This document shows, piece by piece, positions 42,145-49,857 of a stretch of DNA of 64,000 nucleotides. The stretch's first letter is position 1; each line of letters opens with the position of its first letter. The DNA comes from Mesorhizobium sangaii (lineage in GTDB: Bacteria; Pseudomonadota; Alphaproteobacteria; Rhizobiales; Rhizobiaceae), in assembly GCF_014207355.1 (NCBI RefSeq), contig NZ_JACHEF010000001.1:1349672-1413671 (forward strand). Direction: 5' to 3'. The notes below the pieces were generated by a model. It ran no database searches and was not told the origin of the DNA. It saw only the letters and a program-made list of their open reading frames with translations. The translations under genes and the position numbers were made by a program.

Positions 42145-43740
42145 ATGCCGGATTACATCATCGTCGGCGGCGGCTCGGCCGGCTGCATTCTGGCTGCCCG
42201 GCTGAGCGAGGATCCCGACCTGTCCGTCGTCCTGCTGGAGGCCGGACCGGCGGACACCGATCGCTACATCCATCTGCCGGTCGGCTTCTTCAAGATGACG
42301 GCCGGACCGCTGATCTGGGGCTATGACACGGCGCCCGGCAAGGCGATCGACGGCCGCACCATGGTCTATCCGCAGGCGCGCGTGCTGGGCGGCGGCTCCT
42401 CGATCAACGCCCAGGTGTTCACGCGCGGTTGCCCGCAGGATTACGACGGATGGGCGGTCGACGATGGCTGCACCGGCTGGAGCTACGCCGACGTGCTGCC
42501 CTATTTCCGGCGCTCCGAGGGCAACGACACCTTCGCCGGTCCGCAGCACGGCACCGATGGCCCGCTTGGCGTTTCGAGTGGCGCGCCGCATCCGCTGACG
42601 CGGGTCTTCGTCAAGGCCGCGCAGCAGGCGGGTCTTCCCTTCAGGGCCGATTTCAATGCCGGCGAGCAGGAAGGCACCGGATTCTACCAGACGACGACGC
42701 GTCGGGGGAAACGCAGCAGCACGGCAGTCGCCTATCTCAGGCCGGCGCTTGGCCGCAGGAACCTGACCTTGCGCACCGACGCCACGGTCAGCCGCATCGT
42801 CGTCGAGAACGGGCGCGCCATCGGCGTCGAGATCGTCGTCAACGGCAGTACCGAATTGTTGCGCGCCGGGCGCGAGGTGATCGTCACCGCCGGCGCCATC
42901 GGCTCGCCCAAACTCTTGATGCTGTCCGGCATCGGCCCGGCCGGGCACCTCGGCACGCATGGCATCGAGGTGATCCATGATCTGCCCGGCGTCGGCCAGA
43001 ATCTGCATGACCACATGGATGTCGACGTCGTCGCCGAACTCAACGGGCCGCACGGCATCGACCGCTACAAGAAGAAGCGCTGGCAGGCCGTCGCCGGCCT
43101 CGAATACGCGCTGTTCGGCAAGGGCCCGGTGGCGTCCAACATCGTTGAAGCTGGCGGCTTCTGGTGGGGCGACCGTGCGGAGAAGACGCCGGACATCCAG
43201 TTCCATTTCCTGCCCGGCGCCGGGGTCGAGGAAGGCATCGGCTCGGTGCCCGGCGGCAATGGCTGCACGCTGAATTCCTACCATGTCCGCCCCCGCTCGC
43301 GCGGCAGCGTCACGCTGCGGTCAGCGGATCTGCGCGATCCGCCGGTGATCGATCCCAACCCCTTCGCCGAACGCTACGACCTGGAGCGCGCCGTCGATGG
43401 CATCGAGATCAGCCGCGAGATCCTGTCCCAACCGGCCTTCGCCAGATACATCAGCCGGGAACACCTTCCCGGTGCGGCAACGAAAGGACGCGCGGCGCTG
43501 GAAGCCTTCGCCCGCGAACATGGCCGCAGCGCCTACCATCCGGTCGGCTCCTGCCGGATGGGCGGCGATGCGCAAAGCGTCGTCGATCCCGAGCTTCGCG
43601 TGCGTGGGCTTCAAGGCCTGCGCGTCTGCGACAGCTCGGTGATGCCAAGCATCGTGTCGTCAAACACCAACGCCGCGGTGATCATGATCGCTGAAAAGGC
43701 TGCCGACATGATCGCCGGGCGGGGCTGGTTGCCGGCGTAG
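42145..43740 (+). CDS. GMC-family oxidoreductase (choline dehydrogenase-like)
   Basis: A 531-residue FAD enzyme oxidising an alcohol or sugar hydroxyl. The FAD motif YIIVGGGSAGCILAARLSED is at the N-terminus. GMC signature 1 is ARVLGGGSSINAQVFTRG (about residues 78-95) and signature 2 is GAIGSPKLLMLSGIGPAG (about 252-269). The active-site His is in SAYHPVGSCRMGGDA and the second catalytic residue, Asn, in SSNTNAAVIMIAEKAADM. GGAGGA precedes the ATG. There is no signal peptide, so it is cytoplasmic. Being divergent from importer 1, it probably begins the breakdown of the imported substrate. Family members act on choline, glucose, polyethylene glycol and other polyols, so the substrate is open. 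Confidence 0.9.
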   Translation: MPDYIIVGGGSAGCILAARLSEDPDLSVVLLEAGPADTDRYIHLPVGFFKMTAGPLIWGYDTAPGKAIDGRTMVYPQARVLGGGSSINAQVFTRGCPQDYDGWAVDDGCTGWSYADVLPYFRRSEGNDTFAGPQHGTDGPLGVSSGAPHPLTRVFVKAAQQAGLPFRADFNAGEQEGTGFYQTTTRRGKRSSTAVAYLRPALGRRNLTLRTDATVSRIVVENGRAIGVEIVVNGSTELLRAGREVIVTAGAIGSPKLLMLSGIGPAGHLGTHGIEVIHDLPGVGQNLHDHMDVDVVAELNGPHGIDRYKKKRWQAVAGLEYALFGKGPVASNIVEAGGFWWGDRAEKTPDIQFHFLPGAGVEEGIGSVPGGNGCTLNSYHVRPRSRGSVTLRSADLRDPPVIDPNPFAERYDLERAVDGIEISREILSQPAFARYISREHLPGAATKGRAALEAFAREHGRSAYHPVGSCRMGGDAQSVVDPELRVRGLQGLRVCDSSVMPSIVSSNTNAAVIMIAEKAADMIAGRGWLPA

Positions 43741-43765
43741 GTAGCTCACCGGCGTAGGCAGCTCA
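43732..43765. repeat. Two tandem 17-bp direct repeats at gene end
   Basis: CCGGCGTAGGTAGCTCA is followed at once by CCGGCGTAGGCAGCTCA (one mismatch). The first copy contains the TAG stop of the GMC gene and the second reaches the stop of the convergent gene at 43763. It is a recent small duplication in a 22-bp convergent gap. Confidence 0.65.
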
Positions 43766-44629
43766 CTCGTCCGGGAACATCGAACGCGGCGGGAAGTCGG
43801 CGCGGCTGTAGTCGACGACGATGAACTTGCCGCCCTGGTATCGCTCCACGACCGGATTGTCCGTTACCTTGCCCCGCACGCGCTCGGCCTGGCCGTCGGA
43901 ACTGTCCAGCGGCGTCCAGCCGATCTTTTGCCTGGCATCATGCCGCCAGAAACCGCGGCTGTTGTTGGACTGCCCCCAGATCACCGAGCAGCCGACATGC
44001 TGGGCCTCGGCGCAGCGCTCGATCAGGCGGACGAAATCGTTGTGGGATATCCAGGTCGAGAGGATCCGTTCGTCGGGAACTTCCGGCAGCACAGAGCCGA
44101 TGCGGATCAACACGCTTTCGATCGCGTGCTTGTCCCAGTAAAGCCGCGCCAGCATTTCGCCATAGGCCTTCGACAGCCCGTAATAGCCATCCGGGCGCAA
44201 CAGGCAGTCCTGGTCGAGAATCTCTGTCCGCTCATAGAGGCCGACCGCGTGCACGGACGACGGGAACACCACGCGTGCCTTCTGGCTGCGTGCCGCCTCG
44301 TAGATGTGGAAGCTGCCGCGCAGATTGGGACCGAGCACCGTCTCGAAGGATTGCTCGGTGGATATGCCGCCGAAATGCAGGATCAGCCCGCAGCCCTCGG
44401 CGAGACGGTTCACCGCTTGCTGGTCCTCGAGATCGACACGATCGAAACTTGCGTTCTGCGGCAGTGGAATTGCCAACGGCACGACATCGGTCAGCCGCAA
44501 TGTCCAGCCCAGTTCTGCCAGCTTGACCGAAAGCAGGCGTCCGATCGTGCCGGATGCCCCGGTCAGCAGCACCGGTTTGTCGGAGAGAGCCAATCCCTGT
44601 CCTTTCATGATAGGGAGATCGGGAGACAT
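43763..44629 (-). CDS. udh: Uronate dehydrogenase-like SDR enzyme
   Basis: A 288-residue extended short-chain dehydrogenase. It has the NAD loop VLLTGASGTIGRLLSVKLAE and uronate-dehydrogenase-type stretches LILHFGGISTEQSFETVLGP, IYEAARSQKARVVFPSSVHA, RPDGYYGLSKAYGEMLARLY (YxxxK catalytic pair) and LIRIGSVLPEVPDERILSTW. Udh oxidises D-galacturonate or D-glucuronate to the aldarolactone with NAD+. The residues before ALSDKPVLLTG are not conserved; an ATG at 44608 could be the true start. It is divergent from the FadR regulator at 44752 and lies near kdgD, which acts later in the oxidative uronate pathway. The specificity call is by pattern memory, so related sugar epimerase/dehydrogenases remain possible. 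Confidence 0.75.
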   Translation of the reverse strand: MSPDLPIMKGQGLALSDKPVLLTGASGTIGRLLSVKLAELGWTLRLTDVVPLAIPLPQNASFDRVDLEDQQAVNRLAEGCGLILHFGGISTEQSFETVLGPNLRGSFHIYEAARSQKARVVFPSSVHAVGLYERTEILDQDCLLRPDGYYGLSKAYGEMLARLYWDKHAIESVLIRIGSVLPEVPDERILSTWISHNDFVRLIERCAEAQHVGCSVIWGQSNNSRGFWRHDARQKIGWTPLDSSDGQAERVRGKVTDNPVVERYQGGKFIVVDYSRADFPPRSMFPDE

Positions 44630-44751
44630 GTTCGCGCCGGCCCGGCAAGGCGAATGGCTGTAGTGCGCTTCAGGCGACCGAGGAATGTCATCATATCACC
44701 ATATAAATAATTGGTTGCCAAGAACTGCGGTTCGTTTATTGCTTGGTGGCG

Positions 44752-45483
44752 ATGAAACGTTCCTTTGGCCTTCCCCCTCAGATCAGCCGCACGGCGCAGG
44801 TGGCCGACTGGTTTGCGCGCGAAATACGCGCCGGCCATCTGACCAGTGGCGAGAAACTGCCGACCGAGCAGGAACTGATCGCGCAATTCGGGGTGAGCCG
44901 AACGGTGATCCGCGAGGCGATGGCCTCGCTGCGCTCGGAAGGGCTGGTCGTCAGCCGCCAGGGTTCGGGCGTGTTCGTCGCCGACCACGAGGCCAACACC
45001 ACATTTCGCATCGTCTCCGACGAGCTTCGTTCGCTGACGGAAGTCCAGAACGTGCTGCAGCTGCGGCTCGCCGTGGAACTTGAAGCCGCCGGCATCGCCG
45101 CCGAGAAGCGCAGCGACGACGACCTTGCCCGCATGCGCGATTGCCTCGACGCCATCGATGCGTCGATCGCGGCCGGCGACAGCGCCATCGAACCGGATTT
45201 TGCCTTTCACCGCGCGATCGCCTCGGCCACCGGCAATCCCTATTTCGAGCGCTTCATGCATTTTCTCGGACCCGTCATCATTCCGCGCCAGTCGATCCGC
45301 CCGCGGGCCGAAACGCCGGAGCAGCGGCGGCTCTATCTCGAGCAGGTCCAGACGGAGCACCGCCGCATCTACCAAGCCATCGAGCGGCAGAACGTCGAAG
45401 CCGCCCGCTTCACCTTGCGCGAGCATCTGGAGGCGGGCCGCGAGCGCTATCGTCGCATGGTCGACGGTTCGGTCAGCTCGTAG
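44752..45483 (+). CDS. FadR-subfamily GntR transcriptional regulator
   Basis: A 243-residue regulator beginning MKRSFGLPPQISRTAQVADW. The winged helix is at about 15-80 (KLPTEQELIAQFGVSRTVIR, AMASLRSEGLVVSRQGSGVF) and the FCD domain at about 95-230 (LRLAVELEAAGIAAEKRSDD, EPDFAFHRAIASATGNPYFE, EHRRIYQAIERQNVEAARFT). Alternative starts GTG 44746 and TTG 44743 add two or three residues. It lies between uronate dehydrogenase (divergent) and kdgD (convergent, 33 bp apart), so a sugar-acid effector is likely. It is the third FadR-type regulator in the window and a candidate binder of sites B to D. Confidence 0.88.
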   Translation: MKRSFGLPPQISRTAQVADWFAREIRAGHLTSGEKLPTEQELIAQFGVSRTVIREAMASLRSEGLVVSRQGSGVFVADHEANTTFRIVSDELRSLTEVQNVLQLRLAVELEAAGIAAEKRSDDDLARMRDCLDAIDASIAAGDSAIEPDFAFHRAIASATGNPYFERFMHFLGPVIIPRQSIRPRAETPEQRRLYLEQVQTEHRRIYQAIERQNVEAARFTLREHLEAGRERYRRMVDGSVSS

Positions 45484-45516
45484 CACGGCGTCGCGCCTGA
45501 CCTTGGTTCCGTGATC

Positions 45517-46449
45517 TCACGCCAGTTCTCCAACCGGCATGCGGCAGGACTGCATGAGCGTCGCGAGCTGCCGCTCTTCATCCACTGTGAGGTCAAGCAG
45601 CGGTGACCGGACCGGCCCGCAGTCGATCCCCGCGATGCGCGCGCCGGCTTTGACGATCGAGACGGCATAGCCGGCGCGCCGGTTGCGGATGGCGAGATAG
45701 GGCAGGAAGAAGCTGCGGATGAGATCGCCGACCTCGGCCGCGCGGCCGGCGCGCAAGGCGTTGAAGAAACGCAGCGCCATTTCGGGGGCAAAATTGTAGA
45801 TCGCCGACGAATAGGTCGTCATGCCGATAGCGGCGGCAGCACTGGCATGGACTTCGGCCGTCGGCATGCCACCGATGAAGATCAGCCGGTCGTCCATGCG
45901 GTAGCGCAAGGCGGTGAGAAGCTCGATATCGCCGACGCCGTCCTTAAGCCCGATCAGGTTCGGGCAATCCTGCGCCAACCGGTCAAGGGTCTCGGGCGTC
46001 AGCACCGCATTGTCCCTGTTGTAGGCGATGACGCCGATACCGACCGAGCGGCAGATGGCGGTCAGATGCCGGCGCAGGCCATCCTGTTCGGACTTCACCA
46101 GATAGGGCGGCAGCACCAGCAGGCCGTCGGCGCCGTTGGCCTCCGCCGCCTTGGCGAACTCGACCGCCATATGCGTGCCATAGCCGACGCCGGCCAGCAG
46201 CGGCAGATGATCGGGAACTTCATCCGATGCCGCCCGCACGACCCGCTTGTACTCCTCGAGCGTCAGCGAGAAGAACTCGCCCGTGCCACCGGCCGCGAAA
46301 AGCCCGCTTGCCCCGGCAGCGCCCTGCTGCGCGACATGGGCGCGATAGCCCGCTTCGTTGAAGGCGCCGGCATCGTCGAAGAAGGTCAGCGGAAAGGACA
46401 GCAGCCCGCGGCCAAGGGATTTGGTCAGTTCGGTCGGTGAGAACGTCAA
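45517..46449 (-). CDS. kdgD: 5-dehydro-4-deoxyglucarate dehydratase (KdgD)
   Basis: A 310-residue DapA-superfamily barrel that converts 5-keto-4-deoxyglucarate to 2-oxoglutarate semialdehyde, water and CO2. It begins LTFSPTELTKSLGRGLLSFP from a TTG at 46449 with ACGGAG upstream; longer open frame to 46581 is not protein-like. Family marks are FAAGGTGEFFSLTLEEYKRV, GVIAYNRDNAVLTPETLDRL (catalytic Tyr) and PNLIGLKDGVGDIELLTALR (Schiff-base Lys). The GGTGEFFSLT stretch separates KdgD from dihydrodipicolinate synthase. It is the last gene of the importer 2 operon, tying that importer to uronate or aldarate use. Confidence 0.87.
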   Translation of the reverse strand: MTFSPTELTKSLGRGLLSFPLTFFDDAGAFNEAGYRAHVAQQGAAGASGLFAAGGTGEFFSLTLEEYKRVVRAASDEVPDHLPLLAGVGYGTHMAVEFAKAAEANGADGLLVLPPYLVKSEQDGLRRHLTAICRSVGIGVIAYNRDNAVLTPETLDRLAQDCPNLIGLKDGVGDIELLTALRYRMDDRLIFIGGMPTAEVHASAAAAIGMTTYSSAIYNFAPEMALRFFNALRAGRAAEVGDLIRSFFLPYLAIRNRRAGYAVSIVKAGARIAGIDCGPVRSPLLDLTVDEERQLATLMQSCRMPVGELA

Positions 46450-46525
46450 AACGAGTACTCCGTGTGTGGGGCCGGTAGATGGATGGTCGGCCGGCAGACT
46501 TCCGCAGCCGTGGCGTTGTGCGGGC

Positions 46526-47353
46526 TCATACGATGCCGGGCCGGACTTCGGCCGCGGCGGCGTCGATCGCCTTGCGGCCAAGGCCCGACTTGACGATGCG
46601 GATCAATTCCTCCTCGCTGGTATCGGCCGTGGACGCGTCGAGCGCGACCTCGCCCGAATGCAGGAAGTTGATGCGGTCGCAGACTTCGAAGATCTGGTTG
46701 TAGTTGTGGACGATCAGGATCACCGAAACCTGGCGCTGCTGGCGCAGGTTCTGGATCAGGCCCAGGACATGCGCGCTCTCGCGCACGCCGAGTGCCGCCA
46801 GCGGCTCGTCGAGGACCAGGATTCTGGGCGACGAATAGATCGAGCGGGCAACGGCGATGCACTGGCGCTGTCCACCCGACAGGAGGTCGACGGTGCTGTT
46901 GACGCTGGGGATCGAGATGCCCAGCGTGTCCAGGTAGATTTGCGCCTGTTTGCGCATCTTCCTGTTGTCGAGCAGGTTCAGCCCCAGGATGCGCTTGCGG
47001 TATTCGCGGCCGAGGAACATGTTGTGGAAGACGCTGAGGTCGCCGATCAGCGCAAGGTCCTGGTAGACGGTTTCGATGCCCTGGGCGCGCGCGTCGCGCG
47101 GCGAGGCGAAGCGCACCTCCTTGCCTTGCGAGACGATCGTGCCGGTATCCGGCTGGTGGAAGCCGGACAGGATCTTGATCAGCGTCGACTTGCCCGCGCC
47201 ATTGTCGCCGACCAGGGCCAGGACCTCGCCCCGGCGCAGCTTGATCGAGACGTCGACCAGTGCCGTGACGGCGCCGAAACTCTTGGAGATGTTGGTCATT
47301 TCCAGGACGACGGGCGCGTCGGCCGCGAGCGGCGGAATCGTCTGCATGTTCAT
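46526..47353 (-). CDS. Sugar ABC importer ATPase (importer 2)
   Basis: A 275-residue single-domain ATPase of the carbohydrate uptake-2 class, unlike the two-domain ATPase of importer 1. Walker A is LVGDNGAGKSTLIKILSGFH, the signature LLSGGQRQCIAVARSIYSSP, Walker B ILVLDEPLAALGVRESAHVL, and the switch His is in LIVHNYNQIFEVCDRI. FrcA-type fructose importers have this short form. The start overlaps the permease stop by 4 bp (47350-47353). Two copies presumably pair in the complex. Confidence 0.9.
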   Translation of the reverse strand: MNMQTIPPLAADAPVVLEMTNISKSFGAVTALVDVSIKLRRGEVLALVGDNGAGKSTLIKILSGFHQPDTGTIVSQGKEVRFASPRDARAQGIETVYQDLALIGDLSVFHNMFLGREYRKRILGLNLLDNRKMRKQAQIYLDTLGISIPSVNSTVDLLSGGQRQCIAVARSIYSSPRILVLDEPLAALGVRESAHVLGLIQNLRQQRQVSVILIVHNYNQIFEVCDRINFLHSGEVALDASTADTSEEELIRIVKSGLGRKAIDAAAAEVRPGIV

Positions 47354-48423
47354 AGGCGCCTCCGTGTGCGTAGCCGGTCGACCTGGATGCTCAGGATCAT
47401 CGCCGCGATGATGGCCGCGCCCAGATAGATGTCGGAAACGGTGGCCTGGGCGCCGATCATCACCAGGCCGTTGTTGAGCGAAGCGACCACGAAGGCGCCG
47501 ATCAGCGCGCCGATGACGGTGCCGGAGCCACCCAGCAGCGAGGTGCCGCCGATGACTGCCGCCGCGATCGCCTGCAAGGTGAGGAAGGGGCTGCCGGCCT
47601 GCGGGTCGGCGGAGGTAAACTGGGCGGTGTTGATGATGCCGGCGAAGGCCGCGCAGCCGCCGGCGATCATGAAATTGTAGATCTTCATGCGGTCGGTGCG
47701 CACACCGATTTCACGCGCGCCGATGATGTTGCTGCCGGTGGCGATCGTGTGCAGGCCGAAGGTGGTGCGGTTCAGCGCCAGCGCCAGCGCGAGCACGATC
47801 AGCACCGCCCACAGAAACGGCGTGAAGGCCGTCACTCCGTGCCAGGAGAGCAGCGCATCCGACGGCTGATAGAGGCTCTGCCCGAAGATCGCGTTGAAGG
47901 GCTGCTCGACCGGCGCCACGATCGGCTGGCTGTTGTAGATCGAGACGACGATGCCCTGCAGGAAGAACAGCATGCCGACGGTGCTGATCAGCGACGGCAC
48001 GCGGAAACGCACCGTGATGATGCCGTTGATGGCGCCGACCAGCACACCGATTAGGACGCCGACAACGGCGCCGACGGCCAGCGGCACGCCCCAGGTGACC
48101 GACATCAGCGCCATGACATAGGGCGCGATCGAGAAGATGGCGCTCAGGGAAAGGTCGATCTCGCCGGTGATCATCAGCATGACTTCGGCAGCGGCGATCA
48201 GGCCTAGGCGGCCAGTGTCGCGCAGCACGACGCTCATGAATTGCGGCGACAGGAACCCGCCATCGCTGCCGACCTGGAAATAGACCACCAGAACGATGGC
48301 GACGACGGCGATGCTGGCCTCGCGATAACGGGAAAGCAGGATGAGCAGCCTTTCCGCCATCGTGTGCGGAACCTTGACGCCAACGGCGCCCATCCCGGCT
48401 TTTGCGATTTCGATTGGCGGCAC
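47350..48423 (-). CDS. Sugar ABC importer permease (importer 2)
   Basis: A 357-residue RbsC/FrcC-type permease. The GTG at 48423 is preferred because AGGAAGA lies about 6 bases upstream, giving VPPIEIAKAGMGAVGVKVPH; the frame is open to 48504. Features are GLIAAAEVMLMITGEIDLSL, VPSLISTVGMLFFLQGIVVS, TFGLHTIATGSNIIGAREIG and AIAAAVIGGTSLLGGSGTVI. A single permease gene implies a homodimeric channel. Confidence 0.87.
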   Translation of the reverse strand: MPPIEIAKAGMGAVGVKVPHTMAERLLILLSRYREASIAVVAIVLVVYFQVGSDGGFLSPQFMSVVLRDTGRLGLIAAAEVMLMITGEIDLSLSAIFSIAPYVMALMSVTWGVPLAVGAVVGVLIGVLVGAINGIITVRFRVPSLISTVGMLFFLQGIVVSIYNSQPIVAPVEQPFNAIFGQSLYQPSDALLSWHGVTAFTPFLWAVLIVLALALALNRTTFGLHTIATGSNIIGAREIGVRTDRMKIYNFMIAGGCAAFAGIINTAQFTSADPQAGSPFLTLQAIAAAVIGGTSLLGGSGTVIGALIGAFVVASLNNGLVMIGAQATVSDIYLGAAIIAAMILSIQVDRLRTRRRL

Positions 48424-48516
48424 TCTTGTCTTCCTGATTTCGAATTCTGGACGAAGAGACTTCTGGGCGAAAAAGACGGGTCGGTGACGGCAAGCCGGCG
48501 GCATGCAATCAGCGGT

Positions 48517-48554
48517 GCCCCCGCCACGTCATCGGACAATGACGTGGCGAGGGC
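48517..48554 (-). terminator. Long hairpin after binding-protein gene of importer 2
   Basis: A 16-bp stem with one mismatch (10 perfect inner pairs, GCCACGTCAT and ATGACGTGGC) and a 6-base loop starts 25 bases after the binding-protein stop on the minus strand. There is no T-run. It is placed like the hairpins at 19582 and 40811. Confidence 0.6.
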
Positions 48555-48578
48555 AGGAGTTTTCGCCTGCTGGAGGCG

Positions 48579-49670
48579 TCAGGTCGGCTCGACGTCGCTG
48601 CGGCCCTCGAAACGGGACTTGCCGACATAGGCGTCGACATTGTCCTTGGTCACATAGGCCTGGCTGGTGTCGCTGTTGGCCGGACCGACAAGACCGCCCG
48701 ACAGCTTGTAAAGATACATCTGCTGGACCGGCAGGAAGCCTTGCAGATAGGCCTGCTGGTCGGTGGTGAAGTTGACGTCGCCGGACTTGATGAAGTCCAG
48801 CGTCTGCGGGAAGAGGTCGAAGCCGGCCACGGCGCCGCCGGCTTTCACCAGGCCATATTTGTTGGAGATGAAACCGCAGGCGTAGGTGTCGGAACCACCG
48901 GTGCCGAACATGCCCTTCACGTCCTTGTGGCTGAGATAGTAGCTCTCGACGCGCGAGATTTCGGTTGCCGGATCCGGACCGGTGTTGACGACATCGTAAG
49001 TGACGCCGCTGCCGCTGTCCTTGATCGCCTGGATATAGCCGTCGAGGCGCGGCTGCGTGTTGAGCGAGCCGGGCACGCCGATCGACAGCATGACGTGGCC
49101 GCCCTTGGGGATCAGCTTCAGCCACTTCAGCGCCGAGTTGTAGCCAGACTGATAGAGCGGCTGGCCGACATAGGACAGCCGCTTGTTGGGGCTGCCGACC
49201 GGCACGTCGGCGTTGAAGGCGACGACCGGGATGCCGGCTTGCGCGGCCATGTCGGTGGCGGCATCGAAGGCGGTCGGATCGACCAGGCAGACGGCGATGC
49301 CGTCCGACTTCTGCGCAATCGCGGTCTGCATGGCGCTGACCATCTCGGAGACGACGTTCTTCTGCGAACCCGTCCACTGGTAGCTGCAGCCGAAGGCGGC
49401 GCAGGCGTCCTGGATGCCATAGACGGTCGGGGTGAAGAACTGGTCGAGCGTCACATGGCAGACGAAGTGGAACTTGTAGGGCTTCTTCGGCAGGCCGGCC
49501 GATGAATCCGCTGCTTTCGCTGCGCTGACGCCGCCGGCAAGTCCGGCACCCGCCAATCCGCTGGCAAGGCCGGCGGCACCGAGACCGAGTTTGCCCGCCA
49601 GCGCGAAGGCACTGCGCCGGCTGATCGCGGCATTGACCATCTCCATCTGATTTTTCGTTTCGTCGTCCAC
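48579..49670 (-). CDS. Sugar-type ABC substrate-binding protein (importer 2)
   Basis: A 363-residue periplasmic receptor. The GTG at 49670 has GGGAGGA 6 bases upstream. The N-terminus MEMVNAAISRRSAFALAGKL, a run of Ala/Gly and AAKAADSS form a long, probably twin-arginine signal. The mature part starts KPYKFHFVCHVTLDQFFTPT and contains SDGIAVCLVDPTAFDAATDM, IPVVAFNADVPVGSPNKRLS and KGMFGTGGSDTYACGFISNK. The fold is the ribose/xylose-binding class. Its ligand is unknown, though linkage to kdgD favours a uronate, aldarate or related sugar. It heads the operon of binding protein, permease, ATPase and kdgD. Confidence 0.87.
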   Translation of the reverse strand: MDDETKNQMEMVNAAISRRSAFALAGKLGLGAAGLASGLAGAGLAGGVSAAKAADSSAGLPKKPYKFHFVCHVTLDQFFTPTVYGIQDACAAFGCSYQWTGSQKNVVSEMVSAMQTAIAQKSDGIAVCLVDPTAFDAATDMAAQAGIPVVAFNADVPVGSPNKRLSYVGQPLYQSGYNSALKWLKLIPKGGHVMLSIGVPGSLNTQPRLDGYIQAIKDSGSGVTYDVVNTGPDPATEISRVESYYLSHKDVKGMFGTGGSDTYACGFISNKYGLVKAGGAVAGFDLFPQTLDFIKSGDVNFTTDQQAYLQGFLPVQQMYLYKLSGGLVGPANSDTSQAYVTKDNVDAYVGKSRFEGRSDVEPT

Positions 49671-49724
49671 TTGGTTCCTCCCTCTTCGTTTTGCGGGCTT
49701 GCCCACATTTGTCGTCTGGTTACA

Positions 49725-49741
49725 TTGTTATATGACAACTT
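49725..49741. promoter_or_regulatory. FadR/GntR-type operator, site D
   Basis: TTGTTATATGACAACTT matches site A at 12 of 17 positions (core TTATATGACAA, one change from TTGTATGACAA). It lies between the divergent starts at 49670 (importer 2) and 49858 (aldo/keto reductase). It is the weakest of the four sites. Confidence 0.42.
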
Positions 49742-49857
49742 TTGTGTCAATGGTTTTTCGACACCGGATTCACGACCGGCTTCCGCGGCTCGAGCGCGGT
49801 GCGGGAAGGCCGCCGCTTGGCCGGCACGAAGAACAGCAGCGATCACAGGAAGAGAAA

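Noticed and set aside
44681..44710. Possible fifth FadR-type operator between udh and the GntR gene
   Set aside because: TCATCATATCACCATAT has some symmetry, but only about 7 of 11 core bases fit the shared motif and the T-x-GT...AC-x-A pattern is not met.
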